Positions 49,526 to 61,284 of a stretch of DNA of 64,000 bases are shown here, one piece after another. Under the pieces are notes generated by a model. The model was not told the origin of the DNA and did not search any database. It saw nothing but the letters and a program-made list of their open reading frames with translations. The number at the start of each line of letters is the position of its first letter. The stretch's first letter is position 1. The stretch lies in assembly GCA_963693085.1 (NCBI GenBank), contig OY856411.1:71592001-71656000 (forward strand). Reading direction: 5' to 3'. Both the position numbers and the translations under genes were made by a program. Origin of the DNA: Alisma plantago-aquatica (Eukaryota; Streptophyta; Magnoliopsida; Alismatales; Alismataceae).

Positions 49526-50379
49526 GTAAGGTCATACCCAACTTGGATGATGGTTCAATGGTTTCAAAGCAACTAGTCTTACATTGATTAGTGTTGTTGA
49601 ATCATCGATTCCAAACCCTAATTCAATTGAATCAAACCCTAATTGATGACCAATTGAGGGTTAATTAAGGGTCAAATAAGTTTAAGGTTGACCTATTTAA
49701 ACTCAATTGAAGTATGGGTATAGGTCCAATTGATGATTGGTTCCATGAATTCAATGATTGAAGGAATCAACATTGAAAACCCTAATTCAATTGGATACCT
49801 TATGTCATTGAAGGTCCAATGGATCAAACCTTTTTGAAAACCTAATGTGATTAGGTGAGACATACCTTTAATGGTACTAGTCATTAATGCATAACAAATG
49901 CATGGATCCAATACATGATGTAAACCCTAATTGAGGCCGATTTCATGTATAACCCTATTAAGAGGTTGCCTACATGTGAAATCACTAATTAGGATGAATA
50001 GTAAACCCTAATTCCTTTGGATACCTTATGTAATGGAGGTCCAATGTGATGATGAATGTACTATTGATCCAATGATGGTTAGTAATGATAACCAATGAAG
50101 GAACAAAGGTTAAAACCCTAATAGTACCTAAGTGATTAGTGTCAATTAAGGGATGAACCCTAATTGCTGATAAGATCAATGACTTGGTACACTATGTAAA
50201 TCATAGTTGTATGTACTTGATTGAAGGGTTGATATGACCTAATCAAGTTGAGATGATGATAGCATGAATTCATATATGAATATGATTCATGTGGTGATTA
50301 AGGGCATGATCCTTAAAGTAGAGAGATCATGAAACCCTAATCATGAACATAAACCCTAATCGTCAGGGTTATTGAGTTG

Positions 50380-50516
50380 AAACCCTAGTTGAGGGTGTAT
50401 CATTGTAAACCCTAGTTGAGGGTGTATCCTTGTGAAACCCTAGTGGAGGGTGTATCATTGTGAACCCTGGTTGAGGGTGTATCCTTATAAACCCTAGTTG
50501 AGGGTGTATCATTGTG
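50380..50516 (+). repeat. 27/28-base tandem repeat, LTR 2b
   Basis: Five units matching 43170-43306. Confidence 0.85.
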
Positions 50517-51010
50517 ATTGTTTATAGGTAACTTTATAATAAAGCCATGCCTTAAACTAAGATAAGTCCATATCATGGGAGATAGCTGGACAATTCTAAT
50601 GTGTGGCCTATGCATTATATGCTAAGGGTGAGTATTTTGTGATGGAATGTATTAAGAGGGGAAATACCTTAATACAAGACAAAGTTGGTTAACTCAAGAG
50701 GGTCTGAATTAATGAGAAATGGGGAACCCTAACCCTAATTTGGGGAAAAGGGATTGATAAGCCCTAATTGATGGTAAACCCTAACCCTGGTAAGGGAATA
50801 GTGGTGTTACCCTATATTGCATGATGTGTTGTGAACTTGATAAGTCTATTATCATGTGTGACAATCATGCAGGTCTCATGAGTTGATGATCATAGCCAGG
50901 TATGAGCAATGATGTTTATTTGATAAGAATTGATTGGCCATATGTGCCATTATGTTTTGTTACTGAGAAAGAAGTAACAAGATGAGTTGGGCTTGTAAGC
51001 CTTTGTTTTA

Positions 51011-51242
51011 AGTTGTTGCCTAGTGAGAGGTGACAAGATGTGAATGGCCTTGTGCGCCATGTGAATAAAGTTGTTGCCTAGTGAGAGGTGACAAGATGTG
51101 AATGGCCTTGTGAGCCATGTGAATAAAGTTGTTGCCTAGTAAGAGGTGACAAGATGTGAATGGTTTTGTGAGCCATGTGAATAAAGTTGTTGCCTAGTGA
51201 AAGGTGACAAGATGTACAGTGTTCTGATGAGCTATGTGTGAT
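51011..51242 (+). repeat. 58-base tandem repeat (4 units), LTR 2b
   Basis: Four units matching 43801-44032. Confidence 0.92.
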
Positions 51243-52521
51243 GGAAATCCAAATCCTGGTAAAGGATTAAGGGTAATACCCTTGAATTATTAATACATTG
51301 TTTTGCATGGTATTGATAGATAATTGATGTACTACTATTATATGTGCTAACCATGCAGGTATTATGAGATGATGAGCATAGCCAGGTATGAGCTATGATG
51401 TATTATTAGTTTGAATTGTTAATTGGGCCTTGTGTGCCATAATATACCTTGTGCCTGGTAAGAGGTGGCAAGAGAGTTAATGTGCATCAAGTGCCATGAT
51501 GGATGCTTGTGTAGCAAGTATCATACTTACCTTGGTCAAATGACCTAAAGGTGTTAGTTACCTGAGAAAGAGGTAACAGTGCTCAAGTGATGAACAAAGG
51601 GTTTGAATACCCATGATTTCATGGTTATGGTATTGAAATTGTGAAAGGATGAGAAAAACCCAATGGTGAAGTGAGGGATTAAGATCCTAACACTTATGAA
51701 AAGAGTATGGTTACGGGCCATGACTCCACATTGATAATGCCAGGCTTTAGATATATGATCTAAGCCTGAAGAAAGTTAATGCAGTGGTAATGATTCTGTT
51801 GTTTGAATAGATGTTATACATGTTATTCCTATTCATTAAAGGATAAGTGACATGTTAATTCTATCAAGTAATAACTGCAATGCTTCTGATATAGAATAAT
51901 ATTCTAATCTGTTAGACATTAAAATATTTGCTGTCAAATAGATATGATTCTCATGTTCATATTCATCTTATTAAGTTGCAATAATAATATTTCTGGCGGA
52001 GAGTTATATCTCTCGCTGGGGCAATTTACAATTGTCTCACCCCCGTGGGAAACATTTTTAGGTATGCGTGAAAGGCAGAGCAGAAACCCTAGAACAGGGA
52101 AAGAGCAGCAACAACAGCAACAACAGGGACAGCAATAAGATCTCAGGTGGAGATATTGTCTGTCATGTCATGTTCAGATGTATATAGAAGTCCTATGTGT
52201 CGTCTCTGTACTCTCAGGTCCTTGGAGTAGTAGTTAATGATTTCGAGATTTTGGCTTAGTGCCTCGAGGGTTTTATACTACCTGTGTACAGTTAAGGCAG
52301 AGTAGTTAATGTTTGTATTCCTCGAGAAGCAAAAATACATGAGATGTATATATATGAACCAGGATGTAAAGTTTTACTTTGGTTCTGAATGAAAGAGTTT
52401 TCCTATGAATGGATCCCTTTGCAAAAAGTTTTAATTTTTAGTGATTTTCGCTAATCCGCTGCTTGATGAACGCTTCCGCATTAGTTAATCTTGTTTTCGC
52501 GAGACGGTTGTCACAATTTAG

Positions 52522-52533
52522 TGGTATCAGAGC
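52522..52533 (+). other. Primer-binding site, internal domain 2-2
   Basis: TGGTATCAGAGC, perfect tRNA-iMet match. Confidence 0.93.
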
Positions 52534-53136
52534 TCTAGGTTCACTGAGTCTACAGAGACATAGGACTAAGGCATCGAGTCTGTGTTAGTGTCCTCCAGTA
52601 TACCCTATAATGATTTCTGCTCGTGCAGAGAAAGGGTAAAGTTTTAAAATGATTGGAGAGCACAAGGAACACATTGCTTAGGGCAATGTTTTTGCATCAA
52701 GAAGTGGTGCAAGGATCATGCAAGAGGAGAACAAGTGCCTGAGAATCCCCATTAAGACCTGATCAAGATAGAGAATCCTATGATCATGCTCTTATTGGGC
52801 AGATTAGGGCAACTGTAATGCATATAGTGGACTGGATACTAGCCTTACAACCTAGATTATCAGTCCTTAATACAGAAAGTTTGAGCTTTAAAAGAGTTCC
52901 TAAATGACTTAGTCATGTTGGAACAAGGGAAAATCATGTGTGTATAATGATATGAGATAGCATGTAAGTGCATACTACTTGATCTCAGTAATTGTAAACC
53001 CTGGCCAGGTATACAACTATTGATGATAAAGTGGGTATGGAAACTCTTAGATTGTTGTCTTTTTTGATTGCTCTGATCAAGTAGTCATTCTGAGACAATC
53101 TAATGAGTATCGTGAAATAAGAAATATGGAATCAAT

Positions 53137-53472
53137 AAAGGAAGATGCTTTGTGCAATTCCAACAAAGGAAGATGCTTTGTGCAATTCCAACAAAGGAAG
53201 ATGCTTTGTGCAATTCCAACAAAGGAAGATGCTTTGTGCAATTCCAATAAAGGAAGATGCTTTGTGCAATTCCAATAAAGGAAGATGCTTTGTGCAATTC
53301 CAATAAAGGAAGATGCTTTGTGCAATTCCAATAAAGGAAGATGCTTTGTGCAATTCCAATAAAGGAAGATGCTTTGTGCAATTTCAATAAAGGAAGATGC
53401 TTTGTGCAATTCCAATAAAGGAAGATGCTTTGTGCAATTCCAATAAAGGAAGATGCTTTGTGCAATTCCAAC
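53137..53472 (+). repeat. 28-base minisatellite, 12 units
   Basis: Same unit as at 45927 but 12 copies instead of 10, and with a different pattern of ATTCCAAC and ATTCCAAT ends. Confidence 0.95.
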
Positions 53473-53476
53473 CCCA

Positions 53477-53808
53477 ATCAAAAAGGGAAAGGTATGTGTC
53501 ATCCCCAACAAGAAGGGAAGAGCTATGTGTCATTCCCAAACAAAAAGGGAAAGCTATGTGTCATCCCCAACAAGAAGGGAAGAGCTATGTGTCATTCCCA
53601 ATCAAAAAGGGAAAGCCATGTGTCATCCCCAACAAGAAGGGAAGAGCTATGTGTCATTCCCAATCAAAAAGGGAAAGCTATGTGTCATCCCCAACAAAAA
53701 GGGAAGAGCTATGTGTCATTCCCAATCAAAAAGGGAAGAGCTATGTGTCATTCCCAATCAAAAAGGGAAAAGCTATGTGGCATTTCCAACTAATAAGAAG
53801 AACTATGT
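53477..53808 (+). repeat. About 30-base minisatellite, about 11 copies
   Basis: Same alternating units as at 46212 but about four fewer copies. Confidence 0.93.
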
Positions 53809-55039
53809 GAACAATCCCAATTACATAGAGTTTGTTAAAGGATTACTGAGTAAATTATCTTTGTTAGATATATATGTTGTTCCTTTTGATAAATATTCTT
53901 GGGTGATGATAGAAGTATGTTCTTTTATGCTTCTTCTTTCCAATAATATGGACATCTTATGTTAGGGGTTTATGCTCTGCATAAACATTGGTAAGGTTGA
54001 ATTAGTGAAAGGAGCCTTGTGTGGAATTACAGAATTCATGATATCTCCATGATATTAAGATGATATGTGGAGACTTGAGGGCATGATTAATGAATAATCT
54101 GTTTCTCCTTTTGTCTGGGATTTCGAGGACGAAATCCTTGTTAGGGGTTTATAATTTGTAACATCCCTGACCTGGGTTATGAGTTAACCCTAGATGTTTT
54201 TCCTAATAAGGTTGATTAGATGCTTAATATTATCTTGTGAAAAGTAATTAGGGCTCATGAGGAACCTATGTTTCAATTTTGGTCCTGTTTGTACAATGTT
54301 GAAGCAATGTTTGCTTATTTTGGACCAAAGTGCAAATTACCCAAGTCGAGGGGTTAAATTGCAAATGTTGCATGGTAAGATGTTCCTCTGATGTTGAGAC
54401 ATCATAAGAATGAATATGATGTAGTGGTATGGTTTTCACAAGCTTGGGCACCAAAATTAAGCTTGTAAAGCAGTGTTGTGCATTAAAACCTAGTTTTGGT
54501 GAAAAGTGCAATTTACCCAAAACCTAGGGTTCTATATGAAAATTACCACTTCAATAAGGTCCCGTATAATCTTTGGCATCATGTAGAGCAAAGAAAGTGA
54601 CAGGGGTTCCTCTTTTGAATTAAGTTGGAGGAGAGAGAATCTTGATATTAAAATAATCAAGATTAATGCCTAATTGAAACCCTAATTTGATTTAGGGCAA
54701 AAATGAATAAAAATAATTGAAGGGATTTCAACCAAAATATTTTGGGTTGATTTTGAATAAGGATGAACGTTCCTTTGCCAAGATAAGGAACGAAAATATC
54801 CTAAGTAGGTGAAATTCCACTCACCTTATTATAAGAAAAAGAAAACCCACTCACATATGGATATTAATATAATAAGCATTAAGGTGCTTAATTTGATTTT
54901 CTTTAAATCAAGGATAATGAAGGAGAATTAAGGGCAAAGGAAGGTTCCTCGTCCTTAAGGGATTTGAGGGGGAAGAGGCGGCCATATTTTTGAAATTTAA
55001 TGCATTTTAATAATGCATTTTCTCTCTCATCAATTTCCT

Positions 55040-55046
55040 TATAAAA
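55040..55046 (+). promoter_or_regulatory. TATA box, LTR 2c
   Basis: TATAAAA in the conserved context. Confidence 0.55.
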
Positions 55047-55597
55047 GTGCCTTTTTCAAGCCAAATGAAAGGCTATTTCGGATTTTCTTCTTTCCCTTGC
55101 TTGCAAAACCGACCAAGGAGCTAGGGAGGAGAAGGGATAACGTCCCCAACCTGTGGGTGAGCCCTTGACCTTCGTTCTCCTTGATTTCATGGTGGAAATC
55201 GAAAATAAATTATGGATTCCTTCTTATTTCGATCTCCTCTTCAACCCTAGCCAACTTTTGCAATCAAAAGATTGAGTACGAGCCTAGGGGGAGTTGCAAG
55301 AGCTTCATCCACCATTAATGGCGTGAGATTGGAGCTTTGGAGCTCAATTGGAGGCGGGTTGTATAACTCAAACCCTTAAACATTGCTATTGCATCAATTC
55401 TCTATGCTTTGTTGATTGATTTCTTCAATTTGATACACTCTTGTTTCTTTGCTGCAATTTCCATCAAGAACGGTTGCTGTTCTTGGTTGTTCGAAGGAAG
55501 GGGATGATGACATCATCTTAGATGCTTATCAAAAGAAAATTACCAAGCAAAACCGTTTTGATAGCTACTCCAAATCGTTTTAATTTGATTGGCTATG

Positions 55598-56730
55598 CGG
55601 TTTCAGCAAACCGTTTAAGGGCAAACGGTTTGAGACCGTTTGGGAGAAAACGGTCTCACGACCGTTTGAGATGGTTGACCAAGCGTTGACCGTGTGGGAA
55701 TGTTGTTTCTAATTATGTAGGCTGATAACCCTCCAAATTTGAGGGATTAACTCCAAAGGAATCGAGAGTTGAAGGCCAATCAATTAGGCAATCGGATTGA
55801 ATTATGTGCTGATTTTCAACCTGATGAACTTGACCTGCTTGGGCAAACGGTTTCAAAACCGTATGAAAGAGTTGACCAAGCGTGGACCGTTTGGGAATCT
55901 CGTTCCTAATTATGTAGGATAATGACCCTCAAAATTTTAGGGGTTAAATCCAAAGGAATCGTGAGTTGAAGCCTAATCAAATAGGGAAACCGAATTGGAT
56001 TAAGTGCTGATTTTCAATCTGATTTAATTGAACCTTTTGGGCAAACGGTCTCAAGACCGTTTGAGTGCGTTGACCAAGCGTTTACCGAATGAGATTTTTG
56101 TTCATAATGATGTTGATTAATGACCCTACAATTTTGAGGGGTTAAATCCAAAGGGATCATGAGTTGAAGGCTAATCAATTAGGCAAACCCTAATTGAAAA
56201 CAGTGCTGAAATTCCAATGAGTTAAGTTGAGATTTTGGGTTGATTAGCCCAAACGGTCTCAAGACCGTTTGGGGATCACCCAAACGGTCTCAAGACCGTT
56301 TGGGGATCACCCCAAGACCGTTTGGAGGTCTGGGGTCAAGTACAGTTGACCAATTGAAGGTCCAAAGGTACCAAATCATACAGCAACTAAATGCTGATTT
56401 GTTGATCAACTCGATAGACCAATCCATGATGATTTTTCACTAAAGTCCAAAGGTTGGATGGGACAAACGGTCTAAAGACCGTTTGGAGCTCATCCAAACG
56501 GTCTCAAGACCGTTTGGTGGTCACCCAAGACCGTTTGGAGGTCTAGGGTTGAGTATGGTTAGGTGTTTGAAGGTCTAAAGGTACCAAGCTGTTATACAAT
56601 GCAATGCTGATTTGGTGATCAATCCAATGATCCAAAACTTAATTGGATGGCTTGGATTTGAGTGATATGATGGGCAAACGGTCTCAAGACCGTTTGGAGG
56701 TCATCCAAACGACCTCAAGACCGTTTGGGG
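55598..56730 (+). repeat. Palindrome zone, LTR 2c
   Basis: Nine full dyads, in the same arrangement as element 1; includes close pairs at about 56250/56282 and 56463/56494. Confidence 0.93.
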
Positions 56731-57583
56731 TCAGGTCATACCCAACTTGGATGATGGTTCAATGGTTTCAAAGCAACTAGTCTTACATTGATTAGTGTTG
56801 TTGAATCATCGATTCCAAACCCTAATTCAATTGAATCAAACCATAATTGATGACCAATTGAGGGTTAATTAAGGGTCAAATAAGTTGAAGGTTGACCTAT
56901 TTAAACTCAATTGAAGTATGGGTATAGGTCCAATTGATGATTGGTTCCATGAATTCAATGATTGAAGGAATCAACATTGAAAACCCTAATTCAATTGGAT
57001 ACCTTATGTCATTGAAGGTCCAATGGATCAAACCTTTTTGAAAACCTAATGTGATTAGGTGGGACATACCTTTAATGGTACTAGTCATTAATGCATAACA
57101 AATGCATGGATCCAATACATGATGTAAACCCTAATTGAGGCCAATTTCATGTATAACCCTATTAAGAGGTTGCCTACATGTGAAATCACTAATTAGGATG
57201 AATAGTAAACCCTAATTCCTTTGGATACCTTATGTAATGGAGGTCCAATGTGATGATGAATGTACTATTGATCCAATGATGGTAAGTAATGATAACCAAT
57301 GAAGGAACAAAGGTTAAAACCCTAATAGTACCTAAGTGATTAGTGTTAATTAAGGGATGAACCCTAATTGCTGATAAGATCAATGACTTGGTACACTATG
57401 TAAATCATAGTTGTATGTACTTGATTGAAGGGTTGATATGACCTAATCAAGTTGAAATGATGATATCATGAATTCATATATGAATATGATTCATGTGGTG
57501 ATTAAGGGCATGATCCTTAAAGTATAGAGATCATGAAACCCTAATCATGAACATAAACCCTAATCGTCAGGGTTATTGAGTTG

Positions 57584-57720
57584 AAACCCTAGTTGAGGGT
57601 GTATCATTGTAAACCCTAGTTGAGGGTGTATCCTTGTGAAACCCTAGTGGAGGGTGTATCATTGTGAACCCTGGTTGAGGGTGTATCCTTATAAACCCTA
57701 GTTGAGGGTGTATCATTGTG
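57584..57720 (+). repeat. 27/28-base tandem repeat, LTR 2c
   Basis: Five units matching 43170-43306. Confidence 0.85.
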
Positions 57721-58214
57721 ATTGTTTATAGGTAACTTTATAATAAAGCCATGCCTTAAACTAAGATAAGTCCATATCATGTGAGATAGCTGGACAATTC
57801 TAATGTGTGGCCTATGCATTATATGCTAAGGGTGAGTATTTTGTGATGGAATGTATTAAGAGGGGAAATACCTTAATACAAGACAAAGTTGGTTAACTCA
57901 AGAGGGTCTGAATTAATGAGAAATGGGGAACCCTAACCCTAATTTGGGGAAAAGGGAATGATAAGCCCTAATTGATGGTAAACCCTAACCCTGGTAAGGG
58001 AATAGTGGTGTTACCCTATATTGCATGATGTGTTGTGAACTTGATAAGTCTATTATCATGTGTGACAATCATGCATGTCTCATGAGTTGATGATCATAGC
58101 CATGTATGAGCTATGATGTTTATTTGATAAGAATTAATTGGCCATATGTGCCATTATGTTTTGTTACTGAGAAAGAAGTAACAAGATGAGTTGGGCTTGT
58201 AAGCCTTTGTTTTA

Positions 58215-58446
58215 AGTTGTTGCCTAGTGAGAGGTGACAAGATGTGAATGTCCTTGTGCGCCATGTGAATAAAGTTGTTGCCTAGTGAGAGGTGACAAGA
58301 TGTGAATGGCCTTGTGAGCCATGTGAATAAAGTTGTTGCCTAGTGAGAGGTGACAAGATGTGAATGGTTTTGTGAGCCATGTGAATAAAGTTGTTGCCCA
58401 GTGAAAGGTGACAAGATGTACAGTGTTCTGATGAGCTATGTGTGAT
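58215..58446 (+). repeat. 58-base tandem repeat (4 units), LTR 2c
   Basis: Four units matching 43801-44032. Confidence 0.92.
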
Positions 58447-59719
58447 GGAAATCCAAATCCTGGTAAAGGATTAAGGGTAATACCCTTGAATTATTAATAC
58501 ATTGTTTTGCATGGTATTGATAGATAATTGATGTACTACTATTATATGTGCTAACCATGCAGGTATTATGAGATGATGAGCATAGCCAGGTATGAGCTAT
58601 GATGTATTATTAGTTTGAATTGTTAATTGGGCCTTGTGTGCCATAATATACCTTGTGCCTGGTAAGAGGTGGCAAGAGAGTTAATGTGCATCAAGTGCCA
58701 TGATGGATGCTTGTGTAGCAAGTATCATACTTACCTTGGTCAAATGACCTAAAGGTGTTAGTTACCTGAGAAAGAGGTAACAGTGCTCAAGTGATGAACA
58801 AAGGGTTTGAATACCCATGATTTCATGGTTATGGTATTGAAATTGTGAAAGGATGAGAAAAACCCAGTGGTGAAGTGAGGGATTAAGATCCCAACACTTA
58901 TGAAAAGAGTATGGCTACGGGCCATGACTCCACATTGATAATGCCAGGCTTTAGATATATGATCTAAGCCTGAAGAAAGTTAATGCAGTGGTAATGATTC
59001 TGTTGTTTGAATAGATGTTATACATGTTCTTCCTATTCATTAAAGGATAAGTGACATGTTAATTCTATCAAGTAATAACTGCAATGCTTCTGATATAGAA
59101 TAATGTTCTAATCTGTTAGACATTAAAATATTTGCTGTCAAATAGATATGATTCTCATGTTCATATTCATCTTCTTAAGTTGCAATAATAATGTTTCTGG
59201 CAGAGAGTTATATCTCTCGCTGGGGCAATTTACAATTGTCTCACCCCCGTGGGAAACATTTTTAGGTATGCGTGAAAGGCAGAGCAGAAACCCTAGAACA
59301 GGGAAAGAGCAGCAGCAACAACAACAACAGGGACAACAATAAGATCTCATGTGGAGATATTGTCTGTCATTTCATGTTCAGATGTATATAGAAGCCCTAT
59401 GTGTCGTCTCTGTACTCTCAAGTCCTTGGAGTAGTAGTTAATGATTTTGAGATTTTGGCTTAGTGCCTCGAGGGTTTTATACTACCTGTGTACAGTTAAG
59501 CCAGAGTAGTTAATGTTTGTATTCCTCAAGAAGCAAAAGTACATGAGATGTATATATATGAACCAGGATGTAAAGTTTTACTTTGGTTCTGAATGAAAGA
59601 GTTTTCCTATGAATGAATCCCTTTGCAAAAAGTTTTAATTTTTAGTGATTTTCGCTAATCTGCTGCTTGATGAACGCTTCCGCATTAGTTAATCTTGTTT
59701 TCGCGAGACGGTTGTCACA

Positions 59720-59724
59720 AATAA
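59720..59724. repeat. Target-site duplication AATAA, right copy
   Basis: AATAA directly after LTR 2c; the copia tail resumes as CACATAAGATTAG, as in unit A at 32518. Confidence 0.93.
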
Positions 59725-60569
59725 CACATAAGATTAGAATGTATGTTGGTTGATGGAAGAATCTCATTATCCATGATATGGAGATATCAAACCAAATACA
59801 TAGATACTGGTTAGAGAATAGTGTATCAGATAGACCCACCTTGAGAGTGACACATGGATACCATGATTGGTAGTTAGAGTCACATCTCATAATGATGGTG
59901 GTGATTGTGGTTCTTAGACCTGAAGTCACTACACTTATCACATGTCATTCGGTGTATTTTGACATCATCCACCGTGGTCCTGAATAAGGATTGCCATAAA
60001 CATGGTGCTTGGGTGCACTGTGACACATGGGGATGACTGTGAGTGATGTAGATGGAATTTGTCCTTCCTACGAGAGTTTGATATTCCGGCCACTTGATAA
60101 GCGAGACTGAGAAATGCATGGCCATTCTGATGTGAGTCAATATGTGATATTGAGCTTACATATATCTCAGACAGTCTGCTCTAGTTCAAGGAACATGGAT
60201 TGAATATTGAAGAGGATAACAGTTCCATGAATCGAGTTCAATCAGAATATCAGCGACAAGGGAACTATACAATCACTGTAACACCAGTCATGAATGATAG
60301 ATTAAGTTGTTCTCCAACTTCTCCAATTACTTGGGTGGCAATGAAGTCTTGCTAGATACCAATCATTGCTTGTGAAATCATAATATGATTATTGATATCA
60401 CTGCCAACGTAATTTGGAGCCTACCGGGTCACACACATAGGATGTGTTGGAATAGGAGTATAATTGTGGATTTGATTGGAATTTCTCCGAATCACATTGA
60501 TTACTAAAATGTTTATGTAATGGATTAGAATAATATTGGAGTGACTGGCTCTAAGTGCTAGTGGGAGTC
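59725..60569 (+). other. Copia unit B 3' tail, right part
   Basis: Matches 32518-33364 of unit A by eye; ends in the polypurine tract GTGGGAGTC before LTR 3. Non-coding. Confidence 0.82.
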
Positions 60570-61279
60570 TGTTGGTATATGTATGCCCATAGAGCCATCC
60601 CAAGAAATTGCATGGAGTCGGATATTAATTAATCAATTAATGCGATTATTTGGTTAATTAATGAATTCTAGAATATTCTAATTAATCCATGAGCGTTTTA
60701 ATTAACGCAATGTTTCTATTTACCGATGGGTTTAGGAAACCTTACTTCCCTTTGTATCCTATTTAAAGGAGGATTGACAGTCGATATCTATATAAGATAT
60801 CGAGAGACGCTTTTAGTTTATGCTCGCGCATGAAAACCCTAGCCATCACCATCCTTAGGAGCGAAAGGAGAGCAACGCGCCACTAACACGCCACCGCAGA
60901 GACACGACTCCTTGCCGCCGGCTTGGGAAGCGCGACTTGGAGTTCCGTCCATCCGCGTGGACGAAGTAGAGACACAGACGCCTTGATGCCTGCGTTCGGA
61001 GGACGTCGACAACCACCTGTATGCGCTACGAGCGGCGGACATCACTGCCGCAAAGGAGTGCCGCCGGATCAACCTGCAATAGCGAACGGGAGAGAAGTTC
61101 CGTCCGTGTAGACAAGCAGCGTTGCACCGTCGTGCAGCGAGACATCGCCGAACTTGCTCCGCGATAAGGTATATCCCGTAAACACTCCTTCCAAATACGT
61201 TATTGTCGACGAGATCCTGTTTCGGGTTGTGTGGATTTTATTGCTTCCGCCGCACATGTTTTCTCCACAATACCCAAAA
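60570..61279 (+). mobile_element. Copia LTR 3 (outer right)
   Basis: 710 bases from TGTTGG to ACCCAAAA (terminal CA changed to AA), with its own set of substitutions. The AAGAA duplication follows. Confidence 0.85.
60783..60801 (+). promoter_or_regulatory. Copia LTR 3 TATA box inside inverted repeat
   Basis: GATATC-TATATAA-GATATC, as in the other two LTRs; could drive transcription into the right flank. Confidence 0.6.
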
Positions 61280-61284
61280 AAGAA
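61280..61284. repeat. Target-site duplication AAGAA, right copy
   Basis: Matches AAGAA at 12259-12263. The junction lies in an A-rich run, so a chance match is a little more likely than for the other two duplications. Confidence 0.75.

Larger units (their letters stand above)
47015..52515 (+). mobile_element. Giant LTR 2b (middle)
   Basis: 5501 bases. Its left part shares variants with LTR 2c (for example AAGGATGAAC near 47618, where 2a and element 1 have AAGTATG), while it shares both palindrome-unit deletions with LTR 2a. It is therefore a mosaic. Confidence 0.9.
52516..54156 (+). mobile_element. Internal domain 2-2, non-coding
   Basis: 1641 bases, nearly the same as internal domain 2-1 apart from array sizes. 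No protein domain. Confidence 0.88.
39804..59719 (+). mobile_element. Tandem giant-LTR element 2 (three LTRs, two internal domains)
   Basis: LTRs at 39804-45305 (5502), 47015-52515 (5501) and 54157-59719 (5563), with internal domains 45306-47014 and 52516-54156. One AATAA duplication flanks the whole, so it is a single insertion that became a tandem. It is the same family as element 1 (same ends, TATA context, palindromes and internal ends) but a different subfamily: it lacks the GCACGACCGTG cluster, has an amplified 58-base repeat in each LTR, and has minisatellites in its internal domains. Non-coding throughout. Its LTRs look about 98-99% alike by eye. Confidence 0.9.
54157..59719 (+). mobile_element. 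Giant LTR 2c (right)
   Basis: 5563 bases, about 61 longer than 2a and 2b because it keeps two palindrome units, as element 1 does. It ends TTGTCACA before the AATAA duplication. Confidence 0.9.
12264..61279 (+). mobile_element. Tandem (three-LTR) Ty1/copia element with two nested insertions
   Basis: LTRs at 12264-12965, 33365-34074 and 60570-61279 bracket two internal domains, each with tRNA-Met primer site, long leader, gag-pol and a 3' tail. Unit A is split by a giant-LTR element in its leader; unit B is split by a tandem giant-LTR element in its tail. The outer ends carry the AAGAA duplication. Without insertions the composite would be about 15 kb. Lineage: gag, RT and the LTR start TGTTGG...ATGCCC resemble Angela/BARE. 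The three LTRs differ from one another to a similar degree (several percent, mostly C/T and G/A changes), so the tandem probably formed at or soon after integration, for example by unequal crossing-over. Confidence 0.85.

Noticed and set aside
12264..61279. Idea that outer copia LTRs 1 and 3 are more alike than the middle LTR, implying transposition of the tandem as a unit
   Set aside because: Counting differences by eye gave private changes in all three LTRs (about 14, 20 and 24), mostly transitions. That is a star pattern and does not group LTR 1 with LTR 3.
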